Below are positions 9,937-17,684 of a stretch of 64,000 nucleotides of DNA, in pieces. Both the position numbers and the translations under genes were made by a program. Origin of the DNA: Gadus chalcogrammus (lineage: Eukaryota; Chordata; Actinopteri; Gadiformes; Gadidae); contig NC_079412.1 in assembly GCF_026213295.1 (NCBI RefSeq), positions 3,985,813 to 4,049,812 of the forward strand. The letters are read 5' to 3'. A model generated the notes under the pieces. That model was not told the origin of the DNA. It was given only the letters and a program-made list of their open reading frames with translations, and made no database searches. Position 1 is the stretch's first letter, and every line of letters starts with the position of its first letter.

Positions 9937-12177
9937 TTACAGGTTCAGTCTTTCTCTGGGTTTGGGTTTTCTGAGTGTGTGTCGTCTCTCATTTGAGTTG
10001 TTGTTCTCCCGTTCAGTGTGAGTGTCCCTTGCGCTGGTATCTTCAGCCGTTTTGATGAGTTCCCTTCTGTTTCGCCTGTACCGTTTTCCGTCTGCTTCCA
10101 CTATGTATGATCGTGGCTCGGGTGTTGGATGTATCACTTTAGCTGGCCTCCACTGCTTGCCGTCTCTCAGTCTCACTGTGTCTCCGGGGGTGAGGGCTGG
10201 CAGTGTGCGTGATCCTCGGTCGTAGAAGTGTTTTTTTCTGTCTTGGTTGATCTGCATTCTGTCCCGAACTCCTTCCATCGTTCTCGGTTTTAGTCGATTT
10301 TGTGCTGTGGGCAGTCGCGTCTTCGTCCTGCGTCCCATAAGCAGCTGCGCAGGTGAGGGTAGGCCATCCAGGGGTGTATTTCTGTAATCCAACAGGGCGA
10401 GGTGGGGGTCTTGCTTGTCAGCTTTGGCTTTCTTTAGGAGGGTTTTGACTATTTGCACTGCCTTTTCTGCTTTGCCGTTTGATTGGGGGTATGTGGGTGA
10501 TGATGTGGTGTGCTTGAATCCATAATCCTCGCTGAATGTTTTGAATTCTGTGGAGGAATACTGAGTGCCATTGTCGGAGCAGACTTCATCAGGTATGCCG
10601 TGTCGGGAGAATTGTTGCTTGCAGATGTTGATGACTGCTTGGCTTGTTGTGGTGTTCAGTTTGTTTACCTCGATGAAGTTCGAGTAGTAGTCCACCAAGA
10701 CGAGGTAGTGTTCGCCATCAAGCTCGCAGATGTCGGTGGCTATTTTTTGCCATGGTCTTGCGGGTATTTCATGTCCAATCATGGGTTCCTTTCTGTTCTG
10801 CCTCTTGTATGTGTCGCATATTGCGCATTTTGAAATCGCGTCTGTGATCTGTGCTTGCATCCCCGGCCAGAATAGGATGTCTCTTGCAAATCTTTTTGTT
10901 TTCTCGATCCCTTGGTGGCTGGAGTGTATTTTCTTCAACATCATCCTTCTCAGCGTGGTTGGTATGACTAGTTTGTTGCCCTTGAATATCAGTCCATCTT
11001 CTATGGTAATTTCGCTCTCGTAGTCCCAGTATTGTTTGGCCTCATCTGGCGTATCTGATTTGTTTGTCCAGCCTTGGAGAATGAATTGCTTCACTGCTGT
11101 GAGTGTTGGATCCTTTTCTGTTTCTGTGCGTATTTCCTGTAGTCGCTCTGGTGCTATGGGCAAGCACATGACTGCGCACACTTGTACATCATCGTTATTT
11201 TCATTTTCGTCAGTCTCTTTTAAGAAGTTTCTGCTCAGGGCGTCGGCTACGTACAGTTCCTTTCCTTTTTTGTACTTCACTGTCATGTTGTACTTCTGAA
11301 GCCTAAGTAGCATTTTCTGGAGTCGCATTGGGGTTTCGGCCAGTGGTTTCTTCATGATTACCTCCAATGGTTTGTGGTCAGTTTCGACTTCGAATGTTCG
11401 CCCGAACAGGTATTGGTAGAACTTTTCACATCCAAACACGATGGCAGCCTGCTCCTTTTCTATTTGCGCATATCTTTTTTGGGTATCGGTGAAGGCTTTT
11501 GAGGCGTAAGCTATGGGGCAGCATTCGTCTTGGAACAGCACGGCTCCTATTCCGCAACTGGATGCGTCCACGCTTAGCTTGACTGGCTTCGACGCGTCGT
11601 AGTATCTCAGTACTGGAGCCTCGGTGACCATTTCCTGCAGTTTCTCGAAGCTCCTGTCGTGTTCCTCCATCCAGATCCATTCTGTGGTTTTCTCCAGCAG
11701 CGTCCGGAGTGGGGCGGTAACGGTGGATAATTGCGGTAGGAACTTCCCCAGGTATGTGATCATCTCAAGGTAAGTTTGTAATTCAGTCTTGTTTGTGGGT
11801 TTTTGCATTTTGTTGACTGCCTCCACTTTTTTGGGGTCTGGTTTAAGTCCGTCTGCTGTCAAGATGTGTCCCATGTATTTCACTTCTTGCACCCCGAATG
11901 TGCATTTTTCTGGGTTGAGTTTGATGTTCTTTTCCCTGACTCGGTTCAGCACTCTTTCCAGTCTTTGGTTGTGTTGCTCTTCGTTTGTCCCCCATACGAG
12001 TATGTCATCCACGATTACTTCCACCCCCTCCATGTCCTCAAACATTTCTGTCATCAGTCTTTGGAATATTTCGCCGGCCGTGTTTATTCCGAATGGTATG
12101 CGTATCGTCCGAAAGGGGTGTTGAATGTGCACAGCGCTGAGCTTTCCTTGTCCAGCTTTACCTGCCAGTAGCCACAT
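9937..12177 (-). CDS. pol: Gypsy Pol: reverse transcriptase, RNase H, integrase
   Basis: A 746-codon frame. It holds the downstream part of reverse transcriptase with the catalytic IVDDILVWG box (residue about 55), RNase H with VDASSCGIGAVLF, the IEKE segment and TDHKPL (residues about 200-275), then integrase. Integrase has an HHCC zinc-binding region ending in CAICDTYK (about residue 455) and the catalytic triad: Asp in ATDICELDG, Asp in CSDNGTQY, Glu in NGKAEKAV. The enzyme copies element RNA and inserts the DNA copy. The first residues overlap the upstream gag-pol frame (12,084-13,730) in a different frame; true RT coding crosses between frames near 12,102. The C-terminus is rich in Arg and Asn with no chromodomain. 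All catalytic residues I looked for are present. Confidence 0.92.
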   Translation of the reverse strand: MWLLAGKAGQGKLSAVHIQHPFRTIRIPFGINTAGEIFQRLMTEMFEDMEGVEVIVDDILVWGTNEEQHNQRLERVLNRVREKNIKLNPEKCTFGVQEVKYMGHILTADGLKPDPKKVEAVNKMQKPTNKTELQTYLEMITYLGKFLPQLSTVTAPLRTLLEKTTEWIWMEEHDRSFEKLQEMVTEAPVLRYYDASKPVKLSVDASSCGIGAVLFQDECCPIAYASKAFTDTQKRYAQIEKEQAAIVFGCEKFYQYLFGRTFEVETDHKPLEVIMKKPLAETPMRLQKMLLRLQKYNMTVKYKKGKELYVADALSRNFLKETDENENNDDVQVCAVMCLPIAPERLQEIRTETEKDPTLTAVKQFILQGWTNKSDTPDEAKQYWDYESEITIEDGLIFKGNKLVIPTTLRRMMLKKIHSSHQGIEKTKRFARDILFWPGMQAQITDAISKCAICDTYKRQNRKEPMIGHEIPARPWQKIATDICELDGEHYLVLVDYYSNFIEVNKLNTTTSQAVINICKQQFSRHGIPDEVCSDNGTQYSSTEFKTFSEDYGFKHTTSSPTYPQSNGKAEKAVQIVKTLLKKAKADKQDPHLALLDYRNTPLDGLPSPAQLLMGRRTKTRLPTAQNRLKPRTMEGVRDRMQINQDRKKHFYDRGSRTLPALTPGDTVRLRDGKQWRPAKVIHPTPEPRSYIVEADGKRYRRNRRELIKTAEDTSARDTHTERENNNSNERRHTLRKPKPRERLNL

Positions 12178-13730
12178 TGTGCATCAAGTGTGCTGAATAC
12201 CTTGGCTCCTGGCATCTGGGCCATCACCTCTTCAATCGTCCTCATGGGATAGTGTTCCCTCTCGATAGCGTTGTTCAGGTCCTTGGGGTCCATGCATATG
12301 CTTATCTTCTGTTTCTCTGGCTTCCAAACTGCGACCATGCTGCTCACCCACTGCCTCGGTTCTGTTACTTTCTCGATGACGTCTAGTTGTTCCATCTTTT
12401 TCAGTTCCGCCTTTATTTTCTCTCTCAGAGCGACGGGGACCCTTCTCGGGGCATGGATGATGGGCTGTGCGTCTGCTCTGATCTTGATGCGCTGTTCTCC
12501 CTCGAAGCGTCCCAGTCCCTCAAACACGTCTGCGTGTTCCGTCCGTATTTCTTGACTTTGCCTTGTCTTTATTTCTCTGATGCGCTTTATGAGTCCGAGT
12601 TTCACACAGGTTGTTAGGCCCAGCAGTGGTGTTGCTTTCTGGTTCAGCACCTGGAATTCAAAGTGATGAAAACGCTGCTTGTATTCCGTGAGCAGTTGGC
12701 ATTTCCCCATTGGCTTCAGACACTGTCCTCCGTAAGTCACTAGTTTTGCTTTCGATTTTTCAATTTGAGCGTCTGCTTGTCGGTAGATGGATTCCGGTAT
12801 GACGTTGCATTGCGCGCCTGTGTCTATTTTGAATCTGACTTTTTTGTCGTTAATGACGAGGTCCACTTCCCAGTCTTCCCCGCTGGTTGTCTTCACCCTG
12901 TCCAAGTACATTTCGTCTGGGTCTGATTCGGATTGTTCTTCTAACCTGTGCACTGGCTTTCTTGTCCTGTACGATGCTGTTTTGGACATGCATTTGTTCG
13001 CAAAGTGGTTCATCTTCCCGCAGTTCTTGCACTTTTGACCGTATGCCTGACATTTCCCCTTCTGATGGTCTCGGCCGCAGTATTTACAGTCCTGAATTGT
13101 ATTTTGCCTATACGGGGTGGCTGGTGACGTCTGCTGATTTTTTTCGCGCTCCCGTTTGATTTCGTTAACGGCACATTCGGCTTGTGTTTGTGTGTTTAAT
13201 TTGTCCAATTGTGTAAGGCTAGCTTCTGCAGCTCGGCATATGTCAATAGCCTTGGGTAAGTCTAGGTCGGTTGTTCTCAACAATTTTGCCCTTACGTGGT
13301 CATCCCTTATTCCCACAACAATTCGGTCCTTTATCAAGCTGTCACATAGTTGTGTGTACTCACATGACCTTGCCTTTGATCTCAAGTCCGTAACGAACTG
13401 GTCGATGCTTTCGCCGGGGGCCTGTAGACGCGTGTTGAACACATGTCTCTCATACGTCACATTATTTTGGGGGGTGAAGTGTTTCTCGAACTTGTCCAGT
13501 AGTACCTTGAGTTTGTTTCTGTCCTCTTGTTGTGTGAAGTCGAAAGTGTTGTAGATCTCCAAAGCTTCATCCCCGATAACGTGTAGCAACGTGCAGCTCT
13601 GTACCTTCTGCGACCTTCCTTCCATGCCTGTAGCGGTCATGTAAAGTTCAAATTTTTGTCTCCATCTCTTCCATTTGTCGGCGATGTTTCCTTCCAACCG
13701 TAGGGGTTCCGGTGCTTTTAGCGCTTCCAT
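12084..13730 (-). CDS. gag-pol: Gypsy Gag-protease and start of reverse transcriptase
   Basis: A 548-codon frame opening at an ATG 36 bp inside the 5' LTR boundary. Residues 1-200 form Gag (KWKRWRQKFELYMTATG near the start, GESIDQFVTDLRSKA near residue 105). Two zinc knuckles follow: CKYCGRDHQKGKC and CKNCGKMNHFANKC (residues about 215-245). The aspartic protease carries FKIDTGAQCNVIP (about residue 310). Reverse transcriptase starts near residue 425 with SMVAVWKPE, CMDPKDLN and STLDAQCGYWQVKL, then the frame runs out. Gag and Pol lie in one frame up to this point, so no gag-pol frameshift site is expected; the break inside RT is a mutation. Confidence 0.92.
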   Translation of the reverse strand: MEALKAPEPLRLEGNIADKWKRWRQKFELYMTATGMEGRSQKVQSCTLLHVIGDEALEIYNTFDFTQQEDRNKLKVLLDKFEKHFTPQNNVTYERHVFNTRLQAPGESIDQFVTDLRSKARSCEYTQLCDSLIKDRIVVGIRDDHVRAKLLRTTDLDLPKAIDICRAAEASLTQLDKLNTQTQAECAVNEIKREREKNQQTSPATPYRQNTIQDCKYCGRDHQKGKCQAYGQKCKNCGKMNHFANKCMSKTASYRTRKPVHRLEEQSESDPDEMYLDRVKTTSGEDWEVDLVINDKKVRFKIDTGAQCNVIPESIYRQADAQIEKSKAKLVTYGGQCLKPMGKCQLLTEYKQRFHHFEFQVLNQKATPLLGLTTCVKLGLIKRIREIKTRQSQEIRTEHADVFEGLGRFEGEQRIKIRADAQPIIHAPRRVPVALREKIKAELKKMEQLDVIEKVTEPRQWVSSMVAVWKPEKQKISICMDPKDLNNAIEREHYPMRTIEEVMAQMPGAKVFSTLDAQCGYWQVKLDKESSALCTFNTPFGRYAYHSE

Positions 13731-13766
13731 TTTATATTTGGCGTGAATTTGTCTTTTCTGACATCA

Positions 13767-13895
13767 TGTAATGAGACACGACTGACTCCTGTGCCTGCGT
13801 AATACAAACTGCTTTATTTTCAAAGGAGCGCGGGATATATACATACCGCCTGTGTTAAGCGGCGGCGCCCTCTAGCGCCGCGGTATATCATTACA
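13767..13895 (-). repeat. 5' LTR of the gypsy element
   Basis: 129 bp, 128 positions identical to the 3' LTR. The sequence just inside (13,745-13,766, minus strand) starts TGATGTCAG and would be the primer-binding site; it does not start with the usual TGG, and I could not assign a tRNA. Confidence 0.95.
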
Positions 13896-14138
13896 CTTTC
13901 CATGGGCAAGGGCGACCGAAGCAACCAAAGCGACCAACGCTACCAGCGGCCAAAGTTGAGCGACCAGAGCGTCAAAAAAAAGTTGGAAACTTTTTCTTTA
14001 TGCAAATGACTATGACGCGCTTCAGCGGCCAAACACTGACGGCCAATCGGAATGTAGACGCTCTTCGCTTGCGTGGATCCCAGGGAACACCGGCAGGCAC
14101 TTTGGTTCCTACCTACCTTTATTCACTCACTGAACAAA

Positions 14139-14276
14139 ATGTCGGCTGAAGTATTAATCACGGCTGTAACTGGGCACCCGGTGTTGTACGAACCAACCCT
14201 TTTTCAGTTCAGAGATCGAAACGCCATAGTGGTTTGGATACCAAGTGATGATAAGCGGGATTATTTATACATCTAG
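14139..14276 (+). pseudogene. MADF/Myb-like domain fragment of a Harbinger element
   Basis: Starting at the ATG at 14,139 the frame reads LITAVTGHPVLYEPTLFQF then RDRNAIVVW, which matches the first helix and the RDRN turn of a MADF domain. Harbinger transposons encode such a DNA-binding protein beside the nuclease. The frame stops at 14,276, about half-way through the domain, with no continuation seen. It sits in the remaining host part of the Harbinger element (9,426-16,398), which fits this origin. Confidence 0.65.
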
Positions 14277-14575
14277 AACGTTCGTATTTAAGCGGGAATC
14301 ATTTTCATTTGCTCTCCATGCCACCAATCTAACCAACCAATCGCGTGTAGCATGCTTTAAACAAAACCAAAAAAGTTTTTGAAATCGTCACATAAACAAA
14401 CTAATCGACAAGACGAGGGATAAATGACAAGGGATATATATCTTGTCTTTTATCCCTCTATTCCCCACTATTCACGGAGCCTGAGCATGGGTGGATTACT
14501 GCACGGGCACACCGGGCACATGCCCAGGGGCCCAAGGGCTCAGGGGGCCCTTGGGCCCCCCTGAGCCGCCCCACA

Positions 14576-14616
14576 AGTTACTAACAGTGGGGCCCAGGGC
14601 CCCACTGTTAGTAACT
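14576..14616. repeat. Perfect 41-bp palindrome inside the hAT element
   Basis: Two 20-bp arms (14,576-14,595 and 14,597-14,616) are exact reverse complements around one central base. Related diverged units continue to about 14,745. Such a sequence can extrude as a cruciform or fold as RNA. Confidence 0.95.
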
Positions 14617-14871
14617 GAAGTAGACTGAGCCGCCCCACAAGTTACTTACTGTGGGGCCCAGGGCCCCACAACTTGCTAACAGTGGGGCCCAGGGACTCAC
14701 AAGTTACTAACAGTGGGGCCCTGGGCCCCAGCGTTAGTAACTTTTAATGTTGCATTGTCGAAGCAATCAGTAGAGATATACAAAAATTCAAGCGAAAACA
14801 GCAATAGTAGGCCTATTACTACTGAGTAAATAAATTAATAAAAAGATCAATAGGGGGCACTATTTCAGTTT

Positions 14872-15293
14872 GTGAATTTGAGACGATTCACGAACAAGTC
14901 ACTGTCATTTAAACATGGAGCAACGGCGAACTCTAATTGGAGCGTTGAAGCAATGAATTTATTCAGTTCAGATCATTTAACAAGCCTGGAGATGATGCAA
15001 CCCCAAAAGGACTGCTACGAATTATGCACGATTGTGGACTGCAATCTATGGTTCCAAATGTGTATGTAGCGCTACGGCTTTTTCTGGCTCTGCCCGTCAG
15101 TAATTGCGAAGGGGAGCGGTCATTCTCTCCTCTGTCCAGGATAAAAAATGCACTGAGGACGAAAATGTCACAAAAACGCCTCAAGGCACTTTCTCTCATG
15201 GCAATTGAGAGCGACCTTACCAATGCACTGGAGTTTGATGATATCGTGGAGGATTTTGCACGGAGCAGAGCCCGTAAAAAATGCATTTCATAG
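14872..15293 (+). pseudogene. hAT transposase C-terminal (dimerisation) region
   Basis: Two overlapping plus-strand frames (14,872-15,069 and 15,024-15,293) give the end of a hAT transposase. The second one is diagnostic: LALPVSNCEGERSFSPLSRI, then LRTKMSQKRLKALSLMAIESDL, the conserved C-terminal dimerisation helix region of the hAT family, in the style of the ZMYM1-like (zf-MYM) group. A frame change between 15,020 and 15,070 separates it from upstream coding remnants. The N-terminal zinc finger and catalytic core are missing. The protein would dimerise and help bind the element ends; here it is a fragment. The stop at 15,293 is probably the genuine transposase end. Confidence 0.85.
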
Positions 15294-15674
15294 GTGAAAT
15301 GCATTACTGTCAATTAATGTAAGGAACTGTTCGTATTGAGTTGCTTTAAGTCGTTTTTATTTGTGGTTGAAAGCGGTGCATTGGAAATTCGTTCAAATCG
15401 CCAAAAATTGCATCAATTATGTATTTTTTTTATCATGTTTTGGTTAAATAAAGATTCATTTATTTGTAATAATTATTGTGAGGTTGCCTTACCTGTGCTA
15501 CAAATCCTGCTGAGTTGCAGGTATAGGCCAATGACTTATTATAGCCAATAAGTGTGTGTGTATTCTGGGTGCGTGTGTTTATGTTGGAAGGGGGGGGGGG
15601 GCTGCGGAGTCCACGTGCCCAGGGGCCCGATATGTCATAATCCGTCTATGAGCCTGAGGTGAATAATTGTTAAT

Positions 15675-15998
15675 TAAATAGTCTAGATAGATAGATAGCC
15701 TAGTCAAGTCTTTATTAATACCAAACAACACAAATCGTCGGGAATCCAGCGATTCCCGACCACCTCGTCCTGTGTGGGCCGAGGTGTTTCGGCCCACACA
15801 GGACAGTAGCCTACAAGACCACACAGAACAAGTCTGACTGGACATACACACAATACATCACATTAAAACTAGACACGCGTTGATAGATAGATCGACAGAG
15901 AGGCCTAGATAGATAGATATGTTCCATTATTTGCCTTGCGGAGCCAACCAGTCCTGTGCACGTATGCAAATTAGCCATGTGCGGCAATGTCTATTTGT
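15675..15998 (+). repeat. Interspersed repeat 'family B', copy 1
   Basis: This stretch matches, in reverse orientation, 33,745-34,115, and its right end matches 54,930-54,975. Shared blocks are gcctagtcaagtctttatta, the aagtctgactggacatacac block and ttgccttgcggagcc ... tgcaaattagccatgtg. GATA-type simple repeats have expanded at two places. Hairpins occur at 15,737-15,760 and 15,767-15,804. It could be a SINE or the 3' end of a LINE; no polymerase III box was confirmed. Confidence 0.65.
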
Positions 15999-16469
15999 TT
16001 TGAGTGCGACGAATGAGTGCAGATCATGATTTGCAGATGCAGATCAGTGGAACATATTTTAACTAGCCTACTACAGCACGCAGGGTTTTTTGTTCTCGGT
16101 TGTAATTAGCCTACATTTTAGGATTTTTTTTATATTGGGGGGAATCACTGTACTACTTGTTGTCGAAGCACTTTATCCAACAATCAAAACCGTCTCGGCA
16201 ATATGGCCAAGGTGTATGGGAGAGTTCACTCTTTGATATGGCTGTCTGTAGGGCCTACTTAAAGCATATGGCTCCTTCAAATGCGTCTGCATAATTGAAT
16301 TGTACGTCATGAGCGACTTGAGCGACCAAAGCGAACAGAAAAATTTGCAGCGAAACTTTGTGAGCGACCAAATCGTCTTTCCTGGTGTGGACGTACAGTA
16401 AGGGGCGCGAGAGTTGCATAGCCGCTTAACCTGGGCTCCCCTCTCGTCCTTCCCGCGCTGCTCGCCACA

Positions 16470-16985
16470 GTATGATGCAATGTTAAAACGACATTGAGGG
16501 GCCAATGGCAACCCTTGCATTCTCCCAACCATAGCTCGGGCAACATCAGCTACCAACAGGCAAAACGTTTGAAAATCGAATTTGTGAAAAAAGAAAAAAA
16601 AGGAAAATCTTTTAAAAGAATCCCTTGACCTGTCGTATATCCTCCATCCATCCATATAACTCACATGATGCATAGCTTGGCTGAGCGGTCGATGTAGCCA
16701 TCTCAGCCTTCTGAAGATCCTCAAAGAGTTGATGCATCCGAAAGAGGAACCTCTGGATGAGGCGAAACTGTTATCTCATCGATAACAGCTAGAATCCAGG
16801 TCAAGATTCCAACAGTGCTAACGCCTTCATTTCACTGATCCCTCTGGAAAATTGTTGCAAAACAAGCTATTCTGCGTCCTGTAGTGGACGCACTTGCTAA
16901 ATCAACAAGCAATCTAATGATGGAACAGTTGAATGATTGACGGTGGAGACGCATATTTTTCTGCAGTTCGAGTTGGGCTTAATAT
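16470..16985. other. No gene seen; spacer between two inverted LTR-A copies
   Basis: Unique-looking sequence of about 516 bp between LTR-A copy 1 (ending 16,469) and LTR-A copy 2 (starting 16,986). No motif was recognised. It may be ordinary genomic DNA into which both LTRs inserted. Confidence 0.4.
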
Positions 16986-17160
16986 TGTGGCGAGCAGCAC
17001 GGGAAGGACGAGACGGGAGCCCAGGTAAAAGGTCATGCAACTCTCGTGCCCCCTATACCGCACGACTCCGAGAGTTGCCTTTATTGAACGCACACCAAAC
17101 ATAAAAGAAACATGGCACACCTGACCAACATAGACAACACTCTCACTAATGTTCACGATC

Positions 17161-17610
17161 TGTAACAAGCTCGTTTGGCTGAACCCAAGTGCACAGACTG
17201 GCGACGAGCGCGGAACTGAGTCAATAGTTTATTTGGGTTCTGGATCGGCAAGCAGGATAGTCAGACAGGCAGGAATCAGGAACCGGCAGAATAGTCAGAC
17301 AGGCGGGGATCAGGAACCGGCAGAGGAGTCAGACAGGCGGGGATCAGGAACCGGGAGAATAGTCAGACAGGCGGGGATCAGGAACCGGGAGAATAGTCAG
17401 ACAGGCAGGGATCAGAGAGCAGGCCAGAGCGGTGGTAAGTCAGGAGTAGAATCGCGGGAGAGCACTGTGAAACACAAGAGACAATCTGGCAGGGAATGTT
17501 TGGGAGGAGAGGACAGATATAGGGGATACACAGGTGAAGGTGGTTGGGTTAATTGGGAGTGATCAGGGTGGCAGGCAGGTGAATGAGAAAACCAGGGGCG
17601 GATCATGACA
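17161..17610 (-). repeat. 3' LTR of the sushi-ichi-like element, with 34-bp minisatellite
   Basis: The LTR starts TGTAACAAG and ends CATGACA on the plus strand. From 17,260 it contains four full 34-bp tandem units beginning gtcagacaggc plus a partial fifth. The other LTR has five full units and lacks about 18 bp elsewhere. A G-rich tract (ggggggggtac, minus strand) abuts its inner side as polypurine tract. Confidence 0.92.
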
Positions 17611-17684
17611 GTACCCCCCCCGGCAAGGGACGGCTCCAGACGTCCTAAACCGAACAGGGAGGGTGGAGGGGGCCCAGAGGAGGG

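Larger units (their letters stand above)
9485..13895 (-). mobile_element. Near-intact Ty3/gypsy LTR retrotransposon
   Basis: A complete element of 4,411 bp on the minus strand. The two 129-bp LTRs (9,485-9,613 and 13,767-13,895) begin TGTAATGAG and end TCATTACA and differ at one position only. A 5-bp duplication, ctttc, flanks the element (9,480-9,484 and 13,896-13,900). A purine tract lies directly inside the 3' LTR. Gag, protease, reverse transcriptase, RNase H and integrase follow in the Ty3/gypsy order (integrase last). The short LTR and the two different zinc knuckles recall the Mag clade, but the clade is not proven. The only clear lesion is a frameshift inside the reverse transcriptase near 12,102. 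Confidence 0.95.
14486..15650 (+). mobile_element. hAT transposon, internally deleted, with 8-bp TSD
   Basis: The element begins CATGGGTGGATTA and ends TAATCCGTCTATG, a 13-bp inverted repeat with three mismatches. It is bracketed by a perfect 8-bp duplication, agcctgag (14,478-14,485 and 15,651-15,658). The left interior (14,510-14,745) is a series of palindromes built from gttactaacagtggggccc. The right half keeps the end of a hAT transposase (15,024-15,293). About 1.2 kb remains of what would be a 3-kb or longer autonomous element. Confidence 0.9.
9426..16398. mobile_element. Harbinger-type DNA transposon carrying nested insertions
   Basis: The ends are CTGTACGTCCACACCAG on the left and its inverse at 16,382-16,398, a 17-bp inverted repeat, flanked by TAA on both sides (9,423-9,425 and 16,399-16,401). 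PIF/Harbinger elements duplicate 3 bp of this kind. After removal of the gypsy insertion (9,485-13,895) and the hAT insertion (14,486-15,650), about 1.4 kb of the original element remains. It is rich in gagcgacc/ggtcgctc motifs near both ends. It keeps only the start of a MADF-type protein at 14,139-14,276 and has no DDE nuclease, so it is non-autonomous. Confidence 0.8.
9320..16469 (+). mobile_element. LTR-A copy 1, split by a Harbinger element
   Basis: Two pieces, 9,320-9,425 and 16,402-16,469, join to give the 3' part of a long terminal repeat of the family here called LTR-A. Read on the plus strand it has the polyadenylation signal ttcaataaaggc at 9,389-9,400 and ends ctcgccaca at 16,469. 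Both pieces match the opposite strand of 16,986-17,160, where the order is unbroken. The Harbinger-type element at 9,426-16,398 lies exactly between them with a TAA duplication. The 5' end of this LTR copy is not recognisable, so it is truncated or diverged. Confidence 0.75.

Noticed and set aside
13745..13766. Standard tRNA primer-binding site in the gypsy element
   Set aside because: The sequence next to the 5' LTR begins TGATGTCAG, lacking the usual TGG start, so no tRNA was assigned.
16399..16992. 16,402-17,060 as one inverted-repeat transposon
   Set aside because: The inverted LTR-A ends face each other with their outer tips inward, so they are two separate LTR insertions, not the two ends of one element.
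17260..17418. CRISPR-like array (34-bp regular repeats)
   Set aside because: The units are adjacent without unique spacers and lie inside an LTR of a eukaryotic retrotransposon.
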